Source: Jejuia sp040720935 (GTDB taxonomy: Bacteria > Bacteroidota > Bacteroidia > Flavobacteriales > Flavobacteriaceae). Taken from it: a DNA stretch of 64,000 bases. Made by a program: the position numbers and the translations under genes. This document shows, piece by piece, positions 9,714 to 16,232 of this stretch. Under the pieces are notes generated by a model. That model saw only the letters and a program-made list of their open reading frames with translations, made no database searches and was not told the origin of the DNA. Within the stretch, counting starts at the first letter, position 1. Every line of letters begins with the position of its first letter. The stretch spans positions 62,001 through 126,000 of the forward strand of contig NZ_JBFDAE010000009.1 of NCBI RefSeq assembly GCF_040720935.1, given 5' to 3'.

Positions 9714-9741
9714 AATTCTATCAGTAAATAGTTTTTATAAT

Positions 9742-9769
9742 CATCGTTATTAAACAAAAATGTCATCAT
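9742..9769 (-). promoter_or_regulatory. candidate ECF promoter, copy A
   Basis: On the minus strand, ATGATGACATTTT is followed by 11 bases and then GATG, which ends 28 bases before the start codon of the lipoprotein at 8937-9713. The same two blocks with the same spacing occur at 10967-10994 and 12009-12036. The layout (conserved -35-like block, ~15-base spacer, short -10-like block) fits an ECF promoter. Confidence 0.55.
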
Positions 9770-9770
9770 T

Positions 9771-10928
9771 TTAGTTTTCATTATTGTATTGTGTCCAATT
9801 TTGGTTGTTCATATTCGGATCTAAATTTGGGTCGTATAAGGTGTTGTCCGTTCCTATATATTCATTGTTGCTATTCATATGATATTGATTGTACTGCCCC
9901 TCAACTTGATAGCTTTGATCCGTGTTAGGATTGGAAATTGTGCTGCGTTCCCAAACACCACTATTTATACTATTGGAGTGTCCTGCATCTTGCATACCAT
10001 TTCTACGTTTCCAGCTTTCATGATTACTGTCTGATATGGAACTGTATGTGTTGCCAATATTTCTAGACGCTTGCCCTTGGGCTCTAATTGCCGCCATGCG
10101 TTGTTGATGGCCTGCATTGCTTTGTTGTGAAAGTTGGGAGTAATATCTGTTGTTAGCTTCCACCCATTGCGGATTTATTTGAAAGTTTACCAATGAGTTT
10201 ATAAACGCTTTTTTAGCTGCTTCATAATTATTTTTTGAAGCACCCATAGAGTTTAATGTATAGCCCCAATCCATACCGCCAGTTGTTGGATATTGATTGG
10301 TAAAATAGCGAATAATACCAATGGATTTACCACCGTCCTTATCAATCCATTCTGTAGCAATACATTGAAATTGTTTGTTCTCTGGCATGCCTTTAAACAA
10401 ATAACTGTCAAAACGTTTGTCGAATTGGGCAAGTTGGGGAAGTGGAAATTGATTTACCAAACGCATCCCTTCAGATTCAGCATACGGAAGGATATCCTCT
10501 TTAATAACTCGTTGGATATTTTTAACGGGTTTAATTTTGGTGCCGTTTTGTTGCGCAAAATAATTTAGCTGTTGGTTGTTAGAATAGAAGTGAGAAATAA
10601 AACGCTCTCCATAAACTTTAACACCATCGGCAGATTCAAATAAAATACCTTCTTTAGTATTGTTTTTTACTTCCCAAGAACTTGGAATTGGCATGACCCC
10701 AACTGGCATACCAAATTGCTTGCTCATGACGCTGTAGCCTTTCATGTTGTTTTTGTTAGAAGGCCTGTTCGTGTTAGATTGGTAGTTGTTTTGTTGATTG
10801 TTTTCAAGGTCGTTATAACCTTCATAATCAGCATCAAAATTCGCGTAATCGTTATTTTCTTTTTGTTGTTGTCCGCAAGAAAAAAGCAGAACTGTAAAAA
10901 ATATGCTGAGGTAAATAGACGTTTTCAT
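9771..10928 (-). CDS. lipoprotein, Asn/Gln-rich C-terminus
   Basis: The protein has 385 residues with a lipoprotein signal (lipobox LLFSC, Cys at residue 18) and a low-complexity Asn/Gln/Asp linker to ~60. A globular domain at ~65-245 begins MPVGVMPIPSSWEV and includes the GKSIGIIRYFTNQYP strand region. A Gln/Asn/Ser-rich tail (~255-385) contains QQSNAGHQQRMAAIRAQGQA, which is probably coiled. The middle domain resembles proteins with a stress-induced PsbP-like or similar fold, but I cannot name it. The bipartite motif at 10967-10994 lies 38 bases upstream of its start. It is probably envelope-associated; function is unknown. Confidence 0.65.
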   Translation of the reverse strand: MKTSIYLSIFFTVLLFSCGQQQKENNDYANFDADYEGYNDLENNQQNNYQSNTNRPSNKNNMKGYSVMSKQFGMPVGVMPIPSSWEVKNNTKEGILFESADGVKVYGERFISHFYSNNQQLNYFAQQNGTKIKPVKNIQRVIKEDILPYAESEGMRLVNQFPLPQLAQFDKRFDSYLFKGMPENKQFQCIATEWIDKDGGKSIGIIRYFTNQYPTTGGMDWGYTLNSMGASKNNYEAAKKAFINSLVNFQINPQWVEANNRYYSQLSQQSNAGHQQRMAAIRAQGQASRNIGNTYSSISDSNHESWKRRNGMQDAGHSNSINSGVWERSTISNPNTDQSYQVEGQYNQYHMNSNNEYIGTDNTLYDPNLDPNMNNQNWTQYNNEN

Positions 10929-10966
10929 AAGGCTAGTATTAAGATTAATAAATGTTTATACTAGCA

Positions 10967-10994
10967 CATCGTGTTTATTTTAAAATGTCATCAT
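10967..10994 (-). promoter_or_regulatory. candidate ECF promoter, copy B
   Basis: This is the minus-strand motif ATGATGACATTTT-N11-GATG, identical in both blocks and in spacing to copies A and C. The GATG block ends 38 bases before the start codon of the lipoprotein at 9771-10928. Confidence 0.55.
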
Positions 10995-11040
10995 CTTTAT
11001 AAAAAAATAGTTAGTACATGACAAATCATTGCTGTCATTT

Positions 11041-11081
11041 AACAAGACCTGTCAGGTTTTTAAAACCTGACAGGTCTTGTT
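11041..11081. repeat. perfect 20-bp inverted repeat, terminator-like
   Basis: Arms AACAAGACCTGTCAGGTTTT (11041-11060) and its exact reverse complement (11062-11081) are separated by one base. The core AAGACCTGACAGG recurs at 53540-53585. It lies in the 308-base gap between the genes at 9771-10928 and 11237-11887, ~155 bases beyond the stop of the latter (both minus strand). It can act as a terminator and belongs to a dispersed flavobacterial palindrome family. The rest of the gap shows nothing else I recognise. Confidence 0.7.
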
Positions 11082-11236
11082 TCCTAGCTATTGACTTAAA
11101 CAAATTTTTGTCACGTACTTAGAAGAATAATAAAAAAGAAAACATGCACATTCTTTCTTCACTTTGTAGATGAAGCAGGAATTATACATGTTCTTGACTA
11201 ACTCAAATAAAATTCGATACCACTATCTGCGTGGTT

Positions 11237-11887
11237 TTAAAAGAAAAAATAGCCTATAGATAGCATGAATATACTGCTCTTAATATTATCGCTGTTGTCT
11301 TTAGAAATATTGGATACCCCAATATTATAACGAGCAGATAGATTAATACCATTTTCTAATTTATAACCTGCGCCAATACCAAATGAAATATCTGTGCTGT
11401 TAAAAAACTCTTTTATGTCAGAATCCAATAAACTACTAGCAGCACTTGATGATTTAGTGTTGGCTGTTTTTGTTGCAGTATTTGGTAAAGGTTCGTTTCC
11501 GTTGCCCCCGCCATTATTTACTTCATCTACTTTAATGGTTGCGGAGAGTAAATAACCTATTTGAGGGCCGGCTTCTATACTTAATTCATCGGTTACAAAA
11601 TACTTGCCTATAATGGGGAGATTAATGTAGTTTAACACACCAGTTCCATTATCTACTTTATAGCCTTGTGAGGAAAATAAAAGTTCTGGTTGTACAAAAA
11701 ATTCCGCAGATATTGGAATTTCCGCCATACCTCCAATATGGAATGCTGTTCTACTTTTTGCATTATTAATATCTCCAGTTACAGAAGCAATATTCACACC
11801 TGCTTTTGCGCCAAATTTAATGTCTTGGGCATTAACGGTAAATACAATACTTAAAATTACGATTGCTGTTGCATAAACTTTTTTCAT
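11237..11887 (-). CDS. PorT-family outer-membrane beta-barrel protein
   Basis: This is a 216-residue protein with a signal peptide (residues 1-20, ending TVNAQ). The mature part has alternating amphipathic strands typical of the small Bacteroidota outer-membrane barrel: KFGAKAGVNIASVTG at the start, FFVQPELLFSSQGYKV, YINLPIIGKYFV, SIEAGPQIGYLLSA, DISFGIGAGYKL, and a final aromatic strand ending GYFFF. An insertion of Ser/Asn/Thr (residues ~120-150) would be a surface loop. The bipartite motif at 12009-12036 lies upstream with a 121-base leader. Such barrels often mark the envelope arm of a stress regulon. Confidence 0.8.
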   Translation of the reverse strand: MKKVYATAIVILSIVFTVNAQDIKFGAKAGVNIASVTGDINNAKSRTAFHIGGMAEIPISAEFFVQPELLFSSQGYKVDNGTGVLNYINLPIIGKYFVTDELSIEAGPQIGYLLSATIKVDEVNNGGGNGNEPLPNTATKTANTKSSSAASSLLDSDIKEFFNSTDISFGIGAGYKLENGINLSARYNIGVSNISKDNSDNIKSSIFMLSIGYFFF

Positions 11888-12008
11888 GTTGTTTGATTTT
11901 TAAATAAATGGTTTAACTTTTTTTTAAAATTGAAATTGATTTTTTTTTTTTTTTTGAATTACGCGCTCTTAGGTTTTCATGTGGTTTAGTTTGTGGTTAT
12001 TTTCTATA

Positions 12009-12036
12009 CATCTAAATAATTTAAAAATGTCATCAT
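12009..12036 (-). promoter_or_regulatory. candidate ECF promoter, copy C
   Basis: This is the minus-strand motif ATGATGACATTTT-N11-GATG, with both blocks and the spacing as in copies A and B. It would read toward the barrel gene at 11237-11887, leaving a ~121-base leader that includes a run of fifteen or more A on that strand. It also overlaps the region just upstream of the divergent gene at 12066. Confidence 0.5.
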
Positions 12037-12053
12037 CAAAACATCTTTTATAG

Positions 12054-12061
12054 TATTTTTG
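12054..12061 (+). promoter_or_regulatory. -7 box TAnnTTTG, almost touching a start codon
   Basis: TATTTTTG matches the Bacteroidota -7 consensus and ends 4 bases before the ATG of the gene at 12066. If used, transcription would begin at or just inside the start codon, giving a leaderless or nearly leaderless mRNA. Confidence 0.5.
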
Positions 12062-12065
12062 CACC

Positions 12066-12443
12066 ATGAATAAACCGCTTACAGAACAAGAATTACATAA
12101 TTTGGCCATGAACCACGTTGGGAAAGATTTAGAGCAGCGCGGGTTCGAGTTTATTGCAGTAAACAGTAAACTAAAAAAGCATCCGCAGTTTGTCTGTATC
12201 GATAAAAACGCTCAGTACTTTTTCGTCATTGTCCGTGCAGTAATTTTACCAGAAAACCCCAATAATTATGATATTGTTTGGATGGAATCTTTTAAAAAGC
12301 ATGCTAGGGAAAATGAAGCTAAAGTGCTTTATGCTGGTGTTGGAATTGGTAATGTAAACGGCGAATCATTACCTATTTACCTAGACGAAGAATATCTTTT
12401 TGAATATAATGGTATTCAAGTTTTGGAAACTAATTTAAATTAA
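12066..12443 (+). CDS. conserved small protein upstream of apbE
   Basis: This is a 125-residue soluble protein (start ATGAATAAACCG) with no signal peptide. In Flavobacteriia, proteins of this type next to apbE are, as I recall, often labelled 'Na+-translocating NADH-quinone reductase subunit F'. This one has neither the 2Fe-2S ferredoxin Cys motif nor an FAD/NAD-binding region, so that label is unsupported here. Its stop codon directly abuts the apbE start, so the two are translationally linked. A helper role in flavinylation is possible but only inferred from position. Confidence 0.7.
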   Translation: MNKPLTEQELHNLAMNHVGKDLEQRGFEFIAVNSKLKKHPQFVCIDKNAQYFFVIVRAVILPENPNNYDIVWMESFKKHARENEAKVLYAGVGIGNVNGESLPIYLDEEYLFEYNGIQVLETNLN

Positions 12444-13427
12444 ATGAATAAATTTATATTTGGAGTATCGCTTTTGGTTTTAAGCTTTTCTTGTGCTACT
12501 AAGAATGCAAAAAACACAAAATTAAAAGGTACTGTTTTTGGTACCGGTTATTCTATTATTTATGATGCAGAATTGGATTATCAAAAGCAATTTGATAGTT
12601 TATTTTATGTGTTGAACAGATCATTATCTACCTATCAATCAGATTCCGATATTTCGAAATTAAATAGAAATGAAGCCGTTAAAATTGATGCGCATTTCGC
12701 GAAAGTATATGATGCTTCAAAAGAAATATTCGGACTTACAGAAGGGGCTTTCGATCCTACAATTGGTAACGTTGTGAATGCATGGAGCTTTGGTGCAGAA
12801 CGTGCAATTGAAAATTTAGATAGTTTAAAAATTGATAGTTTGATGCACTATGTAGGTTACGATAAAACCTATAGAAAAGATGATGAAATTATCAAATCAA
12901 ACCCTAATGTGTATTTAGAGTTTAATGCCATTGCCAAAGGTTATGCAGTTGATGTCATAGGTGAGTTTTTAGAATCGCAAAACAGCAATAATTATTTAGT
13001 TGAAATTGGAGGAGAAATACGCGCAAAAGGCGAAAACATTGAAAAAAAATTACCTTGGAAGGTTGGGGTAGAAGCGCCTAATTTTGACAGTAAACAGTCT
13101 GTTTTGAAAGCTGTAAGTTTAAAAAATGAGGCTATGGCAACTTCTGGGACTTACAGAAAGTTTAAAACTGATGAAGACGGCAACCGATACTCTCATATTA
13201 TTGACACGGATACTGGTTACCCGAGTAAAACAAATTTATTGAGCATTTCTGTTATTGCTGAAAATTGTATGACCGCCGATGCCTATGCAACGGCATTTAA
13301 GGCCATGGGAATTGAAAAAGTTAAAGCGTTTTTAGAAAAGCATCCAGAACTTAAAGTGTTTTTAATTTTTGAAAATGATAATAAAGAATTAGAAACTCTA
13401 GCTTTAAATGGATTTCCTGTGGATTAA
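12444..13427 (+). CDS. apbE: FAD:protein FMN transferase (ApbE)
   Basis: This is a 327-residue lipoprotein (lipobox SFSC, Cys at residue ~13). ApbE attaches FMN covalently to Thr in the D-G-x-T-(S/G)-A-T motif of periplasmic partners such as NqrB/NqrC and RnfG. Family features are GTGYSIIYDA near residue 33, the EGAFDPTIGNVVNAW motif near 100-115, NAIAKGYAVD near 160, the conserved VEIGGEIRAKG near 187, and the metal-binding region ATSGTYRKF...HIIDTDTGYP near 232-260. The length is typical. It is exported and lipid-anchored, consistent with flavinylation outside the cytoplasm. No NQR or RNF gene is in the window. Confidence 0.93.
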   Translation: MNKFIFGVSLLVLSFSCATKNAKNTKLKGTVFGTGYSIIYDAELDYQKQFDSLFYVLNRSLSTYQSDSDISKLNRNEAVKIDAHFAKVYDASKEIFGLTEGAFDPTIGNVVNAWSFGAERAIENLDSLKIDSLMHYVGYDKTYRKDDEIIKSNPNVYLEFNAIAKGYAVDVIGEFLESQNSNNYLVEIGGEIRAKGENIEKKLPWKVGVEAPNFDSKQSVLKAVSLKNEAMATSGTYRKFKTDEDGNRYSHIIDTDTGYPSKTNLLSISVIAENCMTADAYATAFKAMGIEKVKAFLEKHPELKVFLIFENDNKELETLALNGFPVD

Positions 13428-13530
13428 TTACTTAGAAACTACCGGAATAATTTCGCCTTTAGCCAAACAATATTTTTCTATCGCATCTGCGGAAAGAGAA
13501 GCCGTATAATCCACCTCTTCAACACTAGTA
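13428..13530 (-). pseudogene. remnant of a methyltransferase 3' end
   Basis: The minus-strand frame ending at 13428 encodes VEEVDYTASLSADAIEKYC followed by LAKGEIIPVVSK and a stop. It is nearly the same as the C-terminus of the intact methyltransferase at 13607-14383 (VQEVDYTAKLSAEAIEKYC then LAEGEIIPVAYK). Upstream of this stretch the similarity ends. The stop codon abuts the apbE stop. It is a truncated paralogue copy or the leftover of a tandem duplication. Confidence 0.8.
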
Positions 13531-13564
13531 AAGTGGTAGAATTCTAGATTTATTTTTTTTTAAA

Positions 13565-13593
13565 AATCCGTGAAAATCCGTGTAATCTGCGTC
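13565..13593. repeat. dispersed ATCCGTG repeat, copy 1
   Basis: The unit AATCCGTGAA repeats and ends in a GTC; here it is AATCCGTGAAAATCCGTGTA followed by ATCTGCGTC. The same family occurs at 14370-14399 and 14478-14500 (opposite orientation), 14915-14943, and 22990-23018. Confidence 0.8.
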
Positions 13594-13606
13594 AAAAAAA
13601 TCAGTT

Positions 13607-14383
13607 CTATTTATAAGCCACAGGGATAATTTCACCTTCAGCCAAACAATATTTTTCTATCGCTTCGGCGGAAAGTTTTGCTGTATAATCAACTTCCTGA
13701 ACTTTAAAACCAATACTTCGAAGTTTGTCAAAATAGTCTAAACCATAAACCCGAACATGGTCGTATTGACCGAAAATTTTAGCACGTTCCTTTTTATCCG
13801 TTATACTGTCATCTTCAAAAGTAGTCGCTCTATTTAAGTCTTGCGGGATTTGAAAAATGCCATAGCCGCCAGGTTTCATAACACGATACAGTTCTTGCAT
13901 TGCTTTAGTGTCATCAGGAATGTGTTCTAAAACATGATTGCAAAGAATAACATCAAATTCATTGTCTTCAAAAGGAAGATTGCAAATATCTGCTTTTACA
14001 TCAGCTAAAGGGGAATTCAAATCAGTTGTTACATACTCTAAATTCTTCATCTTTCTAAAACGTTTGAAAAACGCTTGCTCTGGAGCAAAATGTAATATTT
14101 TCAAATTAGCAGAAAAGAAATCGGTTTCATTCTTTAAATACAACCACAATAATCTATGGCGCTCTAAGGAAAGGGTGGAAGGGGAGAGTACATTATGACG
14201 TTGCTTGCCATATCCGTATGGTAAAAAGGTTTTAAAGCTTTTTCCATCAATTGGGTCGGTAAATGTATTTCCTTTTAAAAAGAATGCCAAAACAGGACGA
14301 ATGATGTAACTTAATCTAATTAATAGAGGTCTGGGAACTGAATTTAATATTAATTTGAAGAGTTTTTTTGACACGGATTTCAC
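13607..14383 (-). CDS. class I SAM-dependent methyltransferase
   Basis: The protein has 258 residues with a hydrophobic, basic N-terminus (residues 1-38) that may touch the membrane. The Methyltransf_11 core runs from ~88 to 190: motif I region KILHFAPEQAFFKRF, LEYVTTDLNSPLADVKADI, the LPFEDNEFDVILCNHVLEHI motif and a LYRVMKPGGYGIFQIP motif. The glycine-rich motif I is altered (HFAPE instead of DxGxGxG), a known variant in Bacteroidota. The substrate is unknown. The gene precedes map in many flavobacteria as I recall it; here a GxxExxY cassette lies between them. A 3'-end copy of it remains at 13428-13530. Confidence 0.85.
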   Translation of the reverse strand: MKSVSKKLFKLILNSVPRPLLIRLSYIIRPVLAFFLKGNTFTDPIDGKSFKTFLPYGYGKQRHNVLSPSTLSLERHRLLWLYLKNETDFFSANLKILHFAPEQAFFKRFRKMKNLEYVTTDLNSPLADVKADICNLPFEDNEFDVILCNHVLEHIPDDTKAMQELYRVMKPGGYGIFQIPQDLNRATTFEDDSITDKKERAKIFGQYDHVRVYGLDYFDKLRSIGFKVQEVDYTAKLSAEAIEKYCLAEGEIIPVAYK

Positions 14384-14399
14384 GGATTTTCACAGATTT
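14370..14399. repeat. dispersed ATCCGTG repeat, copy 2
   Basis: GACACGGATTTCACGGATTT followed by TCACAGATTT, in opposite orientation to copy 1. It overlaps the first codons of the methyltransferase gene (end 14383), so part of that N-terminus (MKSVSK) is repeat-encoded. Confidence 0.8.
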
Positions 14400-14477
14400 A
14401 AAAAAATGATTCTTCTAATTTCGTTTGATTTGGAAAAGTCTGCGGATGATGTTTGGTATAAGTTTGAACAGTTTTTT

Positions 14478-14943
14478 GACACGGATTTTTACGGATTTTT
14501 AAAAAATGACTCTTTTGTGCTTTAAACTATCTTCGCCAAAATTGATCAATAGACCTAGTTTTAATTTTGAAACTGCAAGATAGTTGAGTGTTTGCTTAAT
14601 ATGAGAGTCTGTGAGCATGCTTATTGCCTTAATTTCTAAAACAATTTTGTTTTCAATAATAAAATCAGCTTTATACCTATGTGGTAATAAATTTCCTTTA
14701 TAAACAATATTGAATTTTGTTTCTCTTGAATAGTTTACTTTATTATTTATCAACTCAATCTCTAAAGCATCTCCATAAACCACTTCGCTAAATCCTTTAC
14801 CTAATTCTCTATGAACGTCCATACAAATTCCGATAATTTTATAGGTGTCATCATTATAAAGTAGTTGCCCCATAGCCTATTTAATTAATATGAAAGGTTA
14901 AGTTAAGAGTGAGTAATCCGTGAAAATCCGTGAAATCCGTGTC
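14478..14943. mobile_element. repeat-bounded GxxExxY cassette
   Basis: A 466-base unit begins with GACACGGATTTTTACGGATT (14478-) and ends with the inverted AATCCGTGAAAATCCGTGAA...CCGTGTC (14915-14943), so the GACACGG ends face outward on both sides like terminal inverted repeats. The only gene inside is the GxxExxY protein, whose stop codon lies in the left repeat. No transposase is present. It may be a non-autonomous mobile cassette. Confidence 0.5.
14499..14873 (-). CDS. GxxExxY protein, PD-(D/E)XK nuclease fold
   Basis: This is a 124-residue protein. The signature GFSEVVY (G-x-x-E-x-x-Y) is at residues ~28-34, and the restriction-endonuclease-like core continues with DFIIENKIVLEIKA (near 74-88), supplying the D...ExK catalytic set. 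The family (PF13366/TIGR04256) is widespread in Bacteroidota and is commonly found inside repeats, and its function is not settled; DNA or RNA cleavage is inferred from the fold. Both flanks carry ATCCGTG repeats, and the gene sits between a methyltransferase and map, which suggests that it was inserted there. Confidence 0.88.
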   Translation of the reverse strand: MGQLLYNDDTYKIIGICMDVHRELGKGFSEVVYGDALEIELINNKVNYSRETKFNIVYKGNLLPHRYKADFIIENKIVLEIKAISMLTDSHIKQTLNYLAVSKLKLGLLINFGEDSLKHKRVIF

Positions 14944-14952
14944 TAAAAAAAA

Positions 14953-15771
14953 TTAGAGTACCATTGCGCTTTGTCTAAACTCAACCTCCTCATCACTAAC
15001 AATCCCAAGCGCATCATAAATATAAGCAAACGTAGAAAGCAATTCTGGCTTCCCATCAACTAGCGCAACATCGTGCTCAAAATGTGCAGAAGGTTTACCA
15101 TCTTGGGTAGTAATGGTCCAACCGTCCCTATGTTGTTTTATACGCTGAGTTCCCATATTAATCATGGGTTCAATTGCTACAACCATGCCTTCAATAAATT
15201 TTTTACCTCTGCCTCGTTTTCCGTAATTGGGCATTTCTGGGTCTTCGTGCATTTTACTGCCTAAACCATGACCTACCAATTCCCTAACCACACCATAACC
15301 ATGGGCTTCACAATATTTTTGAATGGCATAACCAACATCACCTACACGATTATTCGCCTTAAATTCTCTAATACCAACGTAAAGTGATTCCTTGGTTACT
15401 TGTAAAAGCTTTTCAGTTTCAGCGTCTATTTCTCCTACGGCAAATGTGTAAGCATGGTCTCCGTAAAAACCATTTTTAAGTGCACCACAATCTATAGAAA
15501 TAATATCGCCTTCAAGAAGAGGGTCTTTATTTGGAATACCGTGAACGACTTGCGAGTTCGGACTCATACAAAGTGTATTGGGAAAATCATACAATCCTAA
15601 AAACCCTGGAATTGCGCCATGGTCTCTAACACAGGTTTCGGCAATTTTATCAAGTTCTAATGTTGTCACACCAGGTTTAATGACTTTTGCTAATTCACCT
15701 AAAGTTTTAGATACTATCAATGCACTTTCGCGCATTAATTCTATTTCTTCTCTAGTTTTTACTTTAATCAT
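14953..15771 (-). CDS. map: methionine aminopeptidase, type I
   Basis: This 272-residue cytosolic enzyme removes the initiator Met from nascent proteins using two metal ions. Ligands are visible: VHGIPN (His near residue 79), DIISIDCGALKNGFYGDHAYTF (two Asp, near 94-110), GHGLGSKMHEDPEMPNYG (His near 170-180), VVAIEPMI (Glu near 205) and HFEHDVAL (Glu near 235). The length is typical for type Ia. It overlaps the upstream HAD gene by 4 bases (15768-15771), so the two are coupled. It is a housekeeping, probably essential gene. Confidence 0.95.
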   Translation of the reverse strand: MIKVKTREEIELMRESALIVSKTLGELAKVIKPGVTTLELDKIAETCVRDHGAIPGFLGLYDFPNTLCMSPNSQVVHGIPNKDPLLEGDIISIDCGALKNGFYGDHAYTFAVGEIDAETEKLLQVTKESLYVGIREFKANNRVGDVGYAIQKYCEAHGYGVVRELVGHGLGSKMHEDPEMPNYGKRGRGKKFIEGMVVAIEPMINMGTQRIKQHRDGWTITTQDGKPSAHFEHDVALVDGKPELLSTFAYIYDALGIVSDEEVEFRQSAMVL

Positions 15772-16181
15772 GATCTAAAAATATCTAAAAAACTCTTTTT
15801 CTTTTTTACGGGTAAGGGATGCTCCCTGGTATCAATTAACATCTGATAGATTTGTCCCCATCCTAAAAACCCGCCTATATTCCTATCGTCTATAAACAAA
15901 TCTGCATTAATTTTTCTGCTTACTTCGGGTGTATATTCCTCTTCGGGAAAACTTTGATTAATGGCGTAAAAAATGATGCCGTTTTCTTTACAAAAAGCAA
16001 CTGCCTCATCCAATCTATCTCCGCATCTGTAAGTCCATAGTATCAAACGATGCCCTTCATCCTGTAACTTTTTTAAGGTTTCAAATGCGAACATTTGAGG
16101 CTTCCCAATTCTAGGATAGGCATCTTCCACGATGGTGCCGTCAAAATCTACGGCTATTAAACGAGTATCACTAAAATTCAT
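15768..16181 (-). CDS. HAD-like phosphatase, BT0820-type
   Basis: The protein has 137 residues. It starts with the HAD nucleophile motif AVDFDGTIVED (Asp near residues 11-13), followed by LILWTYRCGDRLDEAVAFC (motif II region) and DLFIDDRNIGGF (motif IV Asp pair). There is no cap domain, as in the small BT0820-like hydrolases of Bacteroidota. The substrate is unknown. It overlaps map by 4 bases and lies 51 bases after gpmI, so the three probably form an operon starting from the gpmI promoter. Confidence 0.85.
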   Translation of the reverse strand: MNFSDTRLIAVDFDGTIVEDAYPRIGKPQMFAFETLKKLQDEGHRLILWTYRCGDRLDEAVAFCKENGIIFYAINQSFPEEEYTPEVSRKINADLFIDDRNIGGFLGWGQIYQMLIDTREHPLPVKKKKSFLDIFRS

Positions 16182-16232
16182 TTCAATTCAAGGTTAAATT
16201 TCTGCAAAGGTAATTATTTTTGTGCTATCTGC

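Noticed and set aside
12066..12443. Naming the small gene before apbE as Na+-NQR subunit F
   Set aside because: No 2Fe-2S Cys motif or FAD/NADH domain; at 125 residues it is far too short for NqrF.
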